Shown in pieces: positions 41,877 to 54,295 of a stretch of DNA of 64,000 nucleotides (the first letter of the stretch is position 1; each line of letters starts with the position of its first letter). A model generated the notes under the pieces. That model was not told where the DNA came from and searched no databases. It saw only the letters and a program-made list of their open reading frames with translations. The translations under genes were made by a program, and so were the position numbers. Source of the stretch: Taxillus chinensis (Eukaryota; Streptophyta; Magnoliopsida; Santalales; Loranthaceae). The stretch covers positions 54,741,427 to 54,805,426 of the forward strand of contig CM042089.1 of assembly GCA_023512835.1 (NCBI GenBank), written 5' to 3'.

Positions 41877-43189
41877 TGTCACGCCCCGGCTTTCCGGCCC
41901 GCAGAAACCAGGTAGTGAATTCCCATGCCCGCACCCGAAGGGACAAGGGGTTGGTGAGAACAGCAAGGAAGGGACCTTAGCACGGGTGCCGTCCCTAAAA
42001 CCATATCACACAAATACAAAAATCTCATTTCAAATCATAACACAAACACACATACATACATGTTCTTTCCCTCACGGGGTTACATCATAGTTTTTCTAAT
42101 CTAACCAAACAAATAAACACACACAAGTCCTCCACCTCTGGTGAACCTTCTAGCTCCTGTAAGCACCGAAACAAACAAAAGCAAACACAATAGGAGGGAT
42201 GAGCAACCACACGCCAGGAGGGATCCTATCACTCTACACCCTCCACTCAATACATACTCAAAGCATAACCATACATACAACAAACGTCAGGACGCAGCCT
42301 GCAGCGAACTAAAATCAGGGAGCAGATTCCTTGTTTTTAACCTCCAACTCTCTAGACAGCTCTAACAATGTACTGGTGCCATCATTGAGTCCCAAGGGAT
42401 AGGTATTCCAATCTGATACCGCCGCTTTACGGGACACGCCGCTCAATCACCTCGGATTGAGAGGACTTTCGATATTATGGAACACCTTCCCGAGGACAAA
42501 CAAACTCTGACAATAGCGTAACATCTTAGGGGTCTCTACCTCTTGTCATTAGAAGCCTCACAACATCCCATCAATACAAGATTACACCAGGATATCCTCT
42601 CCTCATCAGGACTCAGTATGTTTCCCCACAATTCAAAATAGAATTAGCAACAAATCACACTTGCAGGATAGCCTATCCTATCCACACAAGGACCTAGCAT
42701 ATTCCCCACAAGCCTAAATAAGATCCACATCACCTCAGGACACAGCCTTCATGATCCTTCACAAGATCATATCAACTAGACAAGCTCATCAGGACTTAAC
42801 CTCACCCAACAGGGTATATCACAAACCACGGGGCCTTAGCCACCTATCATATCCACGCAAAGGTACATCCACACTGAGCTCAACTCAGCTGAAACTCAAC
42901 CATCGAATATGCCACCAGACATAATTGACATCTCACATGGACTTAAGAGTCCCACATGTCATATAGATCTCATACACAGGTATACAAAGCGAGCATAACA
43001 TATCACAATAGACCCAAAGGTCCCACACAGTACACGTAAGTATATGAACTAACCATAAACATAACCGTCAATATACCATGAGGCTCTCACAGTGTCGGCC
43101 ACCCTCACCGCCCCTTCGACACCTTAGCCCTCATGACCTAAACCATAGCATCATATCGACCATGATGGTTTCATCACATAGCCTCAATA

Positions 43190-43570
43190 GGCTCAGTATT
43201 ACCTCTCATACACAGTATTTCCTCTTAGGAACAGTATGACCTCTCAAGCATAGTATTGCCCCTCGGGCACAACATTGCCTTTGAGGCACAATATTTTATA
43301 TTACCTCTCAGGTACATTGTATCTCAGATACATTACTATATTACCTCTCAGGTACATTACCTCTCAGGCATAGTATGACCTCTCAGGCATCGTATTGTCC
43401 CTCGGGCACAACATTGCCTCTCAGGCATAATATTTTATTACCTCTAAGGTACATTATTATCTTAGGCCCCGCCTTACCTCTTAGGTACAGTATTCTCTTA
43501 GGCCCTACCTTACCTCTCAGGTACATGACTATATTACCTCTCAAGTACAGTAGCCTTTTAGGCTCTAAAC
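43190..43570. repeat. ACCTCTCAGGTACA short tandem array in LTR A
   Basis: Some 15-18 imperfect units of 13-25 bp share (A/G)CCTCTCAGG(T/C)AC followed by AGTATT or ATTACT. The matching array in the other LTR is at about 60475-60870. Confidence 0.85.
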
Positions 43571-44019
43571 ACCTCTTACTTCTCAGGCCCTCAATAATAA
43601 CCTCCTAGGCTAACCAAGGTAACTTCACAAGTCCACATGACCACTTGAGTTCACAACTCTATCCTCATGTCTTGACCAAGAGAGAGGATTTTCGTAGAAG
43701 TTATTTTCTTGAAATAAAAAGTCTCGGCATTGGCTCCTCATACCATAACCGAGAGAATCCGATTTTTGGGGATTTTCCTGAGAGGTCTAACCCCACTTTC
43801 GAAAAAGTCACCGCTATGAAAAATCGCATATTTTTGGGATTTTACACTAAATTCTATTTTTTTACATTCGAAATAGTGAGAATTTTATTTTCTAGTATTT
43901 TTCTTTGAATCCAAATGAGGGGTATTTAGTTATTTACATTGTAACTTAAGAGACTTAATAGTTACAATGTAAATGAGTCCAGGCACCCCCGGCAACATAC
44001 ACAGGCAATCGCACACTGT

Positions 44020-44150
44020 CTAATCGCTCGAGACACCCTGGCTCGAGACACCTTGCTTGAAGCTCGCTTGACGCTGCTCCACACTCTAAGCTCGAGCAAC
44101 ATGCTCGAGGCTCCTCGCTCGACACTCGCCTCGGCTAGCCTCGAGCGGTT
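44020..44150. repeat. CTCGAG-rich array in LTR A (left)
   Basis: Many CTCGAG or one-off hexamers with spacers of 6-15 bp, e.g. GCTCGAGACACC. Its counterpart in the right LTR is 61325-61465, and elements C (48225-48415, 56005-56200) carry the same array in reverse orientation. Confidence 0.8.
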
Positions 44151-44388
44151 CCCCGTCGCGAACGTCGATCGCGTTCTTCCCGATTTCGTCCCAAAGCCCA
44201 ATTATACTCGTTAAATCTCCATTTTAAGCATTAATTCATCCCCCAAATGGCTTTCTAACTCATCCTAGCCATCTTAGGCTACCAAAACAACATTAATTCA
44301 TACCAAAACAATATAAATTGAGTTTCTCAAACTCTAGGGTTCATACTTCCAATTTCACGAATTGGGAGTTAATTCACATGTTTTAGCT

Positions 44389-44393
44389 ACTCT
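44389..44393. repeat. Element B target duplication, left
   Basis: ACTCT before TGTCATGCCC, repeated at 46958-46962; LTR A's right copy has a single ACTCT at this place. Confidence 0.85.
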
Positions 44394-46957
44394 TGTCATG
44401 CCCCCGAATTCCAGGGAACCCGGAACCGGGTACATGACTTTCCCTTGCCTGCACCCGAAAGGTCAAGGGGTTGGTGACTAGCACCAATAGAGACTACACC
44501 GCGGGTCTTGTCTCAAATATGCAACCCCGTACGATCATACATCAAGGGTAATCCCGTACTTTCCCATACATCATCATGCATACATTAAGTCAAACAATCA
44601 TACCGACATCACATCACAAACAGGTATGCAAATACAATCGTCCACGGACCCATGTCCGGGATATCACATAAAACAATACGAGAATATAATCGTATCATAC
44701 ATCGAGTAGTGGGCGTCCTCCTGGAAGAAAGTCCTCCACTAGTCTCGGGTCACACCTGAAAAGGGTAAACAACAAGTAGGGGTGAGCGGCAAGCTCGGTA
44801 GGTGACCCTAACACTCCACATCATGCAACACATATAAGTCTATACTATATGCTCGGTGTACTCGTGCACCGTGTAGTGTGCACAAACATCGGGACTCGAC
44901 CGCAACAAATATCAGGACAACTTGTCCACGATCCTCCATGGGATCCCCACTCAGGGCACTCAGCCCTAGCTCCACGAGCTCAATGGCTCAACTCAGGCCT
45001 TAGCTTGTCCCACGCGCAATATGCCCGGCCATAGTCGCCACACAAGCCTGCCATCGGTTCATATGCCCGCCACGTCAACCACATAGCACCATCGGTGCAT
45101 CACGGTGAGAACCCAAACAAGTCACGGAGTCCATGCCCCAATACCTCACATCAACATACTAACATTAGTATGGCATGTCATTCTCAACATTTCCTTTAGA
45201 ATTGTAGCCAGTCTTCACAAGTAAATCCTCAACCCTTGATTTATGAAGGAAGTACCCAAAGCAGCCTATTTTCTTGTAATTAAAAGTCCCGGCCTTGGGT
45301 TCCCTTATCATAAATAAGATAATCTGATTTTTGGGGATTTTTTTGAGATGTCTAACCCCACTTTCCAAAAATTCACCACTACGAACTTTTGGGTTTTTCC
45401 GAGATTTTTACACTAAATCCCAATTTTCACATTTTGAAATAGTGGGAATTAATTTTTCTAATATTTTTCTTTGAATCCAAATGGGGGGTATTTCGTTATT
45501 TACATTGTAACTTAAGTATATGCTTAAAATGTGTAGATGGGTATAGGTTGCAATGTAAATAGGTCCAGTCCAGTCAAACTGTATTTTGAATCGCAGTGAA
45601 ACTACATTTTCGAATCGCCTTCATCGTATTTCGAATCTCTTTTCGGATTGCCTTCGACCCTCGAACCTACACTCGAACTACCTTCGAAAACTACCTTCGA
45701 AGTACCCATGAATCGCCTTCGAAACTCCCTTCGAAGTACCTTCGAACCTTCGAAACGATACTCGAAAATTGCACATTCGACACTCGAAATTACACTACAT
45801 CGAACCTACCTTCGAACCTTCAAATCGCACATTCGAAATTTTCAATTTCCAGTCGATCTCATCGGCTATTCTCTACCCAGTTCACGACGATTCATCGTTC
45901 ATCATCGTTTTTCACTGTTTCTCGCCTGGATTCAATCCAGAAACCTCCAGAACCTTTCGGAATCTCATAAAACTCATACCTAATACTATATATTAGGTTT
46001 TAAATCACGTCTTACCCCTCGGAACGCATTTTAAATACAAGATTCAACCCAAAATTGGTTTTTCCCCAAATTCTAGGGTTCAACACGAATTTGCATGATT
46101 TCATCAAATTCTTACATGTTAATCCAAAAAAAAAATAGCAAGAAAAGGGTGAAGAATCAATGGAACACCTACCTGGAATGATTCTTGATGCTTGAACGAG
46201 CTCAAAACGCCCCAAATTGAAGGCTCCAAGCTTCCTTCTCTCTTTCTCTCTCTAAGCTCTCCAACGCAGATGCGAAAACGCTCAAACGTAACGTGGAAGC
46301 TCTCTTTCCCCTTATTGATATTTCCGTATTTTCTTTCATTAATAAATTCCAAAAATATCAATTGACCTCCCGAGGTCACGAACTCTAAATTGAGCCCAAT
46401 TCATTGTCAAACGCTCGAAATGACGAGCACATCACTATCTAGATATTTTCCAACCAAATTGACTACTCAAACGCAAGGTCAACCAATAAACCCCGAGAAA
46501 GTCAACAATCGGGTCAAACGGGGCCCCAACTCAAAATCGGGCCCAAGTACAGTCAAAATGCTCACATCGACGGCTACACTACCGTCCAGGATAGTTATAT
46601 TCCCATAGAATGACTATCTCTCAAGATCGCCCAAATACGAGTCTTTACATCCTCTCCACCTTAGGACTTTTCGTCCTCGAAAATAAAACACTTGCCCAAA
46701 GGACATAGCAAAATTCAAGCTCAAGCACCGCACAACAACCAGGATAGAAACACATGATCATCAACATGATCACCAAGCACACATGTGCCATGCAACTCAC
46801 AACAAGCCAAAAAGGCTTCACAATATTTAACAACAACAAGCTAAACCAAGCTTAACCACATCTCAAACCACATCTCAAGCATAACCACATAAGGGTACAA
46901 AACATATGAAAAATGAATGCATAAAATATAACTCATACCTCAGGGAAGGTCCTCACA
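44394..46957 (-). mobile_element. Element B: solo LTR (2564 bp)
   Basis: Starts TGTCATGCCC and ends CCTCACA on the + strand, with exact 5-bp target duplications ACTCT on both sides and no second LTR or interior. Reverse-complemented it aligns with the end of element C from 54941 onward, so it belongs to the same or a sister family but its LTR begins about 300 bp further upstream. A middle part (about 45595-45845) differs from C: it is a TTCGAA-rich array. Confidence 0.88.
45595..45845. repeat. TTCGAA-rich array in element B
   Basis: About 25 TTCGA or TCGAA words in 250 bp (CCTTCGAA, ACTCGAA, ATTCGAA), spaced about 8-15 bp apart. It occupies the same place in the LTR as the CTCGAG array of A and C, between the shared ...CATTTACATTGTAA block and the promoter part. 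Confidence 0.8.
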
Positions 46958-46962
46958 ACTCT
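46958..46962. repeat. Element B target duplication, right
   Basis: ACTCT followed by AGCAAGC, where LTR A sequence resumes. Confidence 0.85.
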
Positions 46963-47145
46963 AGCAAGCATAATCAATGATATAAGAGTGAGAAGAACGA
47001 ATCCCTACCTCGACTTTGGTCGATTTGAGCTCCGGATCGTCAATTTTGCTTTCTCCCTTCTTTTTCTCTCTCCTCTCCTCTCCTCTTTCTCTCTCTAAAA
47101 AGGCAAGCACGTATGACAATTAGGGATTTGAGTTCTTCACCGCTC

Positions 47146-47153
47146 TATTTATA
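47146..47153 (-). promoter_or_regulatory. Likely TATA box of LTR A
   Basis: TATAAATA in the element's sense; conserved at 61891-61898 in the right LTR, which is the 5' LTR. A CT-rich tract lies downstream in both. Confidence 0.45.
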
Positions 47154-47456
47154 CTTTCCCACATTTATTTCGTCAAAATATCAAAATTACCCTCATAGGG
47201 TCCAGACTCCAAATCAAGCCCAATTACTGTTAAAAAGCTCCATTTGATGAGTATATCACTATACTGAGCTTTGTTTTTCCAAATAAGGCCTCGAATACAA
47301 AGTCACCCGACCACACCACAAAATTCTCAAAATTAGCCTTTTGGGGCACCGACTTCGAATCGGGCCCACTCATAGTCAAAACTCTCTATTCGAAGCACAT
47401 GTCGTCATGCTGATATTTATATCCCTCGATGTGCACTCCATCACATGGTTAACTAC

Positions 47457-47461
47457 CAGAG
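47457..47461. repeat. Element C target duplication, left
   Basis: CAGAG before TGTAAAG; the right copy is CGGAG at 57499-57503, one substitution apart. The right LTR of A reads CGGAA at this place. Confidence 0.75.
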
Positions 47462-49685
47462 TGTAAAGACCCATATTGGGGTAGGGTTGAGAGATAGTCT
47501 TTCTCTGTTGCTAAAAACATCTAGACAATATTGTGTTCGTCGATGTGAGCATTTTGATCGTAATTGGGCCCACTGGGTCGGGGCCCTAAGTGGCCTGATT
47601 GTTGACTTTTCGGGGTTTATTGGTTGACCTTGCATTTGAGCAGTCAATTGGGTTGGAAAATATCTGGATAGTGATATGCTCGTCATTTAGAGCGTTTTGG
47701 CTGTACTTGGGCTCAATTTGGAGTTCGTGACCTCGGGAGGTCAATTAATATTTTTGGGATTTATTAATAAAAGAAAATACAAAAATATAAATAGTGGGAA
47801 AGAGAGCTTCCACGTTACGTTTCAGCATTTTTGCGTCTGCGTTAGAGAGCTTAGAGAGAGAAAGAGAGAAGGAAGCTTGGAGCCTTCGATTTCGGGCGTT
47901 TTGAGCTCGTTCAAGCATCAAAAATCATTCCAGGTAGGTGTTCCATTGATTCTTCACCCTTTTCTTGCTGTTTTATTGGATTAACATGTAAGAATTTGAT
48001 GAAATCATGCAAATTCGTGATGAACCCTAGAAATTGGGGAAAATGGAAATTGAGCATGAAACCTAGATAATTTAGGTTGTTTAGTAGCCTAATATGGCTA
48101 GATGATGTTAGAAACCCTTAATAGGGATGAATTGTTGGTTAAAAATGGAGATTTAATGAGTATAATTGGGTTTTGGGACGAATTGGGGAAGAACGCAATT
48201 AGAAATTCGCGATCGGGGAACCGGCTGAGGCTAGCTTCGAGTACTTCGAGCAGAGTCTCGAGCGGCCTCGAGCGGAGGCCTCGATTAGGGAGCGTCTAGC
48301 AAAATGTAGCCTCGAGCAGAGCGTCGAGTAGGAGCCTTGAGCATGATGCTCGAGCCTAGAGTGTCGAAAGATCGAGCAGAGCGTCGAGCAAGGTGTCTCG
48401 ACGAGCGGTTTCAAGCGATTAGCGGTGCGGTTCCGGTTGATCGATGGACCCATTTACATTGTAACCATTATGAAGTATAATACTTAAGTTACAAGGTAAA
48501 TAATGAAATACCCCCATTTGGATTCAAAGAAAAATACTAGAAAAATTAATTCCCATTCTTTCAAAATGTGAAAATTGGGATTTAGTGTAAAATCTCGGAA
48601 AAACCCAAAAGTTCGTAGGGTAACTTTTTGAAAAGTGGGGTTAGATATCTCAGAAAAATCCCCAAAAATCAGATTATCATAGTTATGATATGGAGACCCA
48701 ATGCCGGGACTTTTTATTGCAAGAAAATAGCTGCTATGGGTATCTCCTTCCTTAGTCAAGGAATGAAGATCGACTTGTGAAGATTGACTACAGTTCTAAA
48801 GGGAGTGTTGTAGACCTTAAGAACATATTGGTGTTGGTATGCTGGTTTGTGGATTTGGGACTTGGGTTCTATGACTTATTGGGTTCTCACCGTGAAGCAC
48901 AGATGATGCCATGTGGTTGACGGGGCAGGCATATGCGCCGATGGCAGGCCTATGTGGCACTGTGGCCGTGGCAGGCATATGCGCCGATGGCAGGCCTGTG
49001 TGGCACTGTGTCCGGGCATATAGCGCTGTGGAAGGGCTGAGTGTCCTGAGCTGAAATCCCATTGAGGATTGTGTTGAGCTATTGAGCTCGTGGAGCTTGG
49101 GCTAAGTGCCCTAAGCCGGGATCCCTGTTGAGGATCGTGGACAAGCTATCCTCTGTGTGGGCCGGCTAGGTCTTGATGTTTGTTTGCAGGCTGAGTCCTA
49201 ATGTTTGTGCACACTACACAGTGCACGAGTACACAGAGCATGTAGTATAGACGTGTATATTTGCATGATGTGGAGTGTTGGGGTCACCTACTGAGCTTGT
49301 CGGTCACCCCTGCTTGCTGTTTACCTTTTTCAGGTGTGACCCGGGACTAGTGGAGGACTTTCTTCTAGGAGGACGTGCCTGACGCCGATGTATGATACGA
49401 TATTGTATTTTGTATTATTGTGTCTTGTATCCCGAGACATGGGTCCATGGACTTATATTTGTATACTATTTGTGATGTGATGTCTGTATGATTGTTTGAC
49501 TTATTGTATGCATGATGATGTATGGGAAAGTACAGGATTACCTATGATCGTACAGGGTTGCATAATTGAGACAAAGACCTGGTGTAGTCTCTATTGGTGC
49601 TAGTCACCAGCCCCTTGACCTTTCAGGTGCGGGCAAGGGAAGTCATGTACCCGTTTCCGGGTTCCCTGGAATTCGGGGCGTGACA
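47462..49685 (+). repeat. Element C 5' LTR
   Basis: Begins TGTAAAGACCC, ends GGGCGTGACA. It holds a TATA box, a CTCGAG-rich array (48225-48415), a 46-bp tandem pair at 48925-49016 (GCAGGCATATGCGCCGATGG) and a terminal region close to LTR A. Confidence 0.9.
47786..47793 (+). promoter_or_regulatory. Likely TATA box of element C 5' LTR
   Basis: TATAAATA followed by a GTGGGAAAGAGAGC stretch; the 3' LTR has the same at 55567-55574. Position about 325 bp into the LTR fits a U3 promoter. Confidence 0.55.
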
Positions 49686-49686
49686 A

Positions 49687-49700
49687 GTTGGTATCGAGCA
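49687..49700 (+). other. Element C primer-binding site
   Basis: GTTGGTATCGAGCATGG begins one base after the LTR, resembling the initiator methionine tRNA site TGGTATCAGAGC with one base missing. Confidence 0.8.
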
Positions 49701-50177
49701 TGGTTTAGCGGACCTAGGTTAGTGAGGGGTGGTTAATTGATTCCATGTGACTTGGAAAATCGTAGGGAGGGTGCCTGATCAACGCAGTCCTTACATGTAT
49801 TCTAGGTTATGTTGGTGTCGGTTAGATCATCTTAGGAGCATATATGGATGCTTTCCTAGTGGTATGATTGTGTGCATATAGGGCACTAGATTGTCTTTGT
49901 GTGGGATGTGATTGCATTTGGTGCCTGAATGGCACGTGGCCGTGAGAGCCAGGACTTGATTTTGTGTGCCCTAAGGGGTGACACGATGCTATATGCATGG
50001 TTGAGGACCTACGGGTCGTGTGGTGTACCCTGAGGGGGACACGATGCTATATGCATGGTTGTGGACCTATGGGTCGTGTGGTGAGAACCTACGAGTTGAT
50101 TTGTGCCTTTGATAGCTGTTTATGCTAGCAGTGCTAGTATTGATCATTTGTTGTTTGTTGTTGTGGCCGGTGTGATG
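49701..50177 (+). other. Element C leader
   Basis: Non-coding leader between primer-binding site and gag. A pair of GACACGATGCTATATGCATGG repeats starts near 49980 and 50038, about 58 bp apart. Confidence 0.65.
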
Positions 50178-51280
50178 GCACCACCGAGGAGAGTTTCGAG
50201 GCCAGGGCCCGGCAGAGGAGCCCACGATAGAGTCGGGGCACCTGGGGCAGCAGAGCCCGCAGCAGAAGTCATCAGCTCCCATTGTGGGACCTGATTTGGC
50301 TCAGGTGTTGATTCAGTTGCAAGAGGCCATGCAAGATATGCAGGGCTCGATGAGGGATATGGCTAGAGAGGTGGATGAGTCGAAGAGGCAACAACGGCCT
50401 TAGCGACCACCACGGCCTCGGCGAGCGGGAGGCGAGGGTGGTGCAGGATGTGTACCAGTAGGAGGTCGTGAGAGAGCCGACATGACAAGGAGTGGACTGG
50501 GCCGCACGGTTTTGAAACATGCACCTAGGACTTTTGAGGATGGTTCACGGCCGAGGCGCCGAGGACCGGATTAGGTGGATAGAGGACATCTTTGAGATGA
50601 TTGGGGTGCCGGATGAGGAGCGGGTGCGAGTGGTGACGCACTATTCTGTTAGGTATCCCACGTAGGTGGTGGGAGTCCACGAGAGCTGTCTATGGCAGTC
50701 AGATGAGCTGGCGAGAGTTTGTGGAGCGCTTCTTTGGGGAGTATTTTCCTAGCTCATTGCAGTATGCACGACGGAGAGAGTATTATGAGCTTCAGCAGGG
50801 TAGCCAGACTGTGGGTGAGTATGTGCAAGCCTTCACAGATTTAGGGCGGTTTGCTCTTGAGGCTTGGGAAAAGGAAGCCCATAAGATGCAGGATTTTATT
50901 CAGGGCTTGAGGCCATCTTTGAAGAAATAGCTGGAACCGATGCGGTTGACCGGGCTACCTGGGAGGCGGTCGATAAGGCACTTATTATTGAGCGAGGTCA
51001 GGATCAGGCAAGAGCCTAGAGGCCGAGCGGTTTGGCAGGTCCGAGCAAGAAGAGGCATAGTGGGGAGAGCAGTGCTGCTCAGCCTGAGATGAGGCAGGTG
51101 TAGAGGGTTTCCAGCCAGGCAGTGGGACCCTGTGAGAGTTTAGCCATTTGGAGGTCAGGTACTTGTTGGAGTTGTGGTTTGACCGGACATTTGTCGAGAG
51201 ACTGCCCGAGCAAAAGGATGACATGCTTCCGATGCGGGAAGGTGGGACATGGAGCTAGGGAATGTGTTACCCTTAGCTCA
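50178..51280 (+). pseudogene. Element C gag with two zinc knuckles
   Basis: Starts MAPPRRVSRPGPGRGAHD, a basic/Pro-rich N-terminus. The capsid core is open at 50703-50930: SWREFVERFFGEYFPSSLQY, QGSQTVGEYVQAFTDLGRF. Two CCHC knuckles, CWSCGLTGHLSRDC and CFRCGKVGHGAREC, lie at 51164-51262. Stops at 50401 and 50928 and frameshifts break it. It would form the particle shell and bind element RNA. Confidence 0.88.
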
Positions 51281-51529
51281 ACTAGCGGTGTAGGCCCTCG
51301 TTCGAGAGAGCAGGGACAGAGGAGTGGGGCTCCGTCTCAAAGGTCGGTGCCGCCGGCACAAAGCACACAGACGCGACTGCGGTGCAACGGCCTTAGTCGG
51401 AGGCACAGGGTCATGTTGATCAGCGGGGCAAGGCCCCAATGGGCCAGGCTAGTGGCAGTGGGCCACGAGGGAGGACTTTTGCCCTTACTAGCAGAGAGGC
51501 AGAGGTTCCACTAGTGGACGAGGCAGGAG

Positions 51530-51960
51530 CAGGACCTTCGGTGGTGAGAGGTATTATTATCATTTCTCATACTATCTGTTCGGTTTTGATTGATACTCTG
51601 GTGCTACCCATTCTTTTTATTTCGTATGCTACGGTGGTTGGATTGGAGTTAGACCAAGAGACAGTGAGTCGGTCTCGATGGTTGCTTCACCTTTGGGTAG
51701 AATTATGATACTTGAGAGTATCTGTCGTGCTTGTCAGGTAACACTTGGGGGTGTTAACTTGTTGTCTCGATTTGTATATTATGGAGTTAGATGATTTTGA
51801 TATTATCTTGGGTATGGATTGGTTGGTCTATGTGGAGGCCAAGATTGATTATTTTCAACGGCGCATGATGTTCCTCACGCTAGAGGGCATGCGAGGTGTC
51901 TTTGTGGGTGAGTGGATCGAGGAGGCATGCAGGTTGGGACCTTTGAGGCATGAGTGGGGT
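51530..51960 (+). pseudogene. Element C protease
   Basis: The frame at 51439 reads VVRGIIIISHTICSVLIDTL; the active-site D-T-G is scrambled by a frameshift after LIDT. The following frame (51745) reads MELDDFDIILGMDWLVYVEA, the conserved LGMDWL block that closes gypsy proteases. Confidence 0.85.
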
Positions 51961-52076
51961 GATGTGACCCACCGGTTAGCCAGCTTGACGTTGGTTGACG
52001 GGAGGAGAGAGGGGAAGGCTGTTTTGCCACCCATTGTAGATCGGTTCCTGGTTGTGTTTCCCGAGGACTTGGTCGG

Positions 52077-52900
52077 TTGCCACCCATGAGGGAGGTAGAG
52101 TTCTTGATCGAGTTGTTGCCAGGGACAACACCTATTAGGTTGGTGGCCTACCGGATGGCGCCGACAGAGCTTAGAGAGCTCAAGAGGCAGATAGATGATC
52201 TTCTAGCTCGAGGCTTTATCAGGCGGAGTAGCTCACCATGGGGCGCTCCAGTGTTGTTCGCCAAGAAGGTGGATGGTTCACTTCAACCGTGTATAAACTA
52301 CCGGAAGCTAAACTAGGTGATTGTGAAGAATAGGTATCCATTGCCGAGGATCGATGACCTGTTTGATCGGTTTTGCGGTGCGAGGTGGGTTTCCAAGATA
52401 GACTTGAGGTCTAGATACCATTAGTTGAGGGTTAGGGAGGCAGATATCCCTAAGACCGCATTCGGTTGTCGCTATGGGCATTATGAGTGGGTTGTGATGC
52501 CGTTTGGGCTCACGAATGCTCCAAAGAGTGTTTATGAGATTGATGAACCAGGTATTTGCTCCATATTTAGATATGTTCGTTGTGGTGTTCATCGACGATA
52601 TTTTGGTCCATTCGGCGACCGAGAGGGAGCATGAGGAGCATTTGCGAGGTTGTGTTGCAGACCTTGCGAGAATATCGGTTATATGCGAAGTTCACAAAAT
52701 GTGACTTCTCGTTACAACAGTGAATTTTTTGGGGCATGTGGTATCTTCGGAGGGTATCACGAGTGGATCCTGAGAAGATCGAGGCGGTTATGTCGTGGAA
52801 GAGGCCCACGAATGTGTTTGAGATTCGTAGCTTCCTTGGTTTGGCGTGCTCCTATCGGAGGTTCGTGGAGGATTTTTCCAAGGTTGGCAGCTATTATGAC
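52077..52900 (+). pseudogene. Element C reverse transcriptase
   Basis: Reads [40 protein letters not shown], then [20 protein letters not shown] and [20 protein letters not shown], where FIDD is the catalytic motif. Stops at 52314-52316 and 52422-52424 and at least two frameshifts disrupt it. The [18 protein letters not shown] connection lies near 52830-52885. Confidence 0.9.
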
Positions 52901-52954
52901 ACACCCCAGGAAGGGAGTTCCTTTTGTTTGGTCTGATGCGTGTGAGAGTGCTTT

Positions 52955-53360
52955 CATGGAGCTGAAGGCACGATTGACTTCAACACCTATCCTAATTCTT
53001 CCACAGGAGGGTGTGCCTTTCGAGGTGTATTGTGATGCTTCTAGGGTGGGGCTTGGTTGTGTATTGATGCAGACTTGGCAGGTGATTGCTTATGGATCTA
53101 GGCGGTTGAGACCACATGAGCAGAACTATCCCACGCATGATTTGGAGTTAGCTGCAGTGATCTTTGCTCTAAAGAGCTGGCAGCATTATCTCCTTGGGGA
53201 GAAATTTGTGGTATGTACAGACCACAAGAGCTTGTAGTATATCTTTTCTCGCCGAGACCTGAACCTTAGGCAGAGGCGTGGGTGGAGTACCGCAGCAGTT
53301 TCAGTTTGACATGATGTATACTCCTGGGAAGGGTAATGTGCTAGCCGAGATGCTCTAAGT
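52955..53360 (+). pseudogene. Element C RNase H
   Basis: [20 protein letters not shown], then [20 protein letters not shown] and VVCTDHKSL, matching gypsy RNase H. A TAG at 53235-53237 follows HKSL where the family continues with Gln. Confidence 0.9.
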
Positions 53361-53584
53361 AGGAAGAGCAGTGCCGTGGTTGCCCATTGTGCCATTAAGG
53401 AATGGGAAATGATTAGCCAGTTGGCGGCGATGAGGTTACAGATGGTGACTAGTGGGGGACGGGGGACCGTCAGTGTTATTGTCGCAGTCCCTGAGTTGCA
53501 GCGTAGGATCATAGAGGATCAGCTGGGGGACGTTGACTGTGAGGTCATCAGGGACAGGATTGGACCTGGACAGACATCTTCCGA

Positions 53585-54283
53585 TTGGACCGAGGATGCG
53601 AGTATGTACTATGGTATAGGGGTAGACCGATAGTTCCCACTTCTCTTCAGGAGGAGGTTCTTCGGGAATTTCACCGGTCGAGGTTAACCGTACATCATGG
53701 TGGGACCAAGATGTACCATGCCGTGAGGAGGCAGTATTGGTGGCCAGGCCTGAAGAAGGCCGTTGCTGATTATGTGAGGAGGTGTTTGACCTGTCAGCAG
53801 GTCAAGGCAGAGCACCTGAGATCAGCTGGTGAGTTGCAGTCATTGCCAGTGCCAAAGTGGAAATGGGACCACGTGACCATGGATTTTGTCATTGGACTTC
53901 CTCGTTCCATGGGACATGACACCATATGGGTTATTGTGGACTGATTGACCAAATCGGCGCATTTTATTCCGATTCGGGAGAAAGTCCCAGTGAGGACTTT
54001 GGGAGAGAGGTATCTTGATGTGATTGTGCGGTTGCATGGAGTCCCATTGTTTATTGTATCTGATCGGGATGCAAGGTTCACCTCTCAGTTTTGGAGACAG
54101 TTGCAGCGAGCTTTGGGTACCAGGGTGAACCTCAGTACAGCCTTTCATCCGCAGACAGATGATCAGTCGGAGCGGATGATTCAGACGCTCGAGGATATGT
54201 TGCGTGCCTGTGTCCTAGATTTTGGAGGTTATTGGGAGACTCACCTTCCTTTGGTGGAGTTCTCTTACAACAACAGTTATTAG
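53585..54283 (+). pseudogene. Element C integrase
   Basis: Zinc-binding part: FHRSRLTVHHGGTKMYHAVR and CLTCQQVKAEH. Core: VTMDFVIGLPRSMGHDTIWV, then FIVSDRDARFTSQFWRQLQR and FHPQTDDQSERMIQTLEDML, giving the DDE triad (Asp of MDF, Asp of SDRD, Glu of SERM). Single in-frame stop at 53942-53944 in an otherwise open core; another at 54281-54283. Confidence 0.93.
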
Positions 54284-54295
54284 GCCACGATTGGG

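Larger units (their letters stand above)
41877..44393 (-). repeat. Element A 3' LTR, first segment
   Basis: Matches 59162 to about 61708 of the right LTR. Starts TGTCACGCCC. It is interrupted at 44394 by element B after ACTCT. Confidence 0.88.
46963..47461 (-). repeat. Element A 3' LTR, second segment
   Basis: Continues LTR A, matching about 61709-62200 of the right LTR. It has a CT-rich tract at 47050-47096 and a TATA-like TATTTATA (- strand sense TATAAATA) at 47146-47153. It ends in CAGAG, the target duplication of element C. Confidence 0.85.

Noticed and set aside
45596..45996. Frames of 111-124 codons rich in Ser, Thr and Phe
   Set aside because: Translation of the TTCGAA array of solo LTR B; three overlapping frames are equally open.
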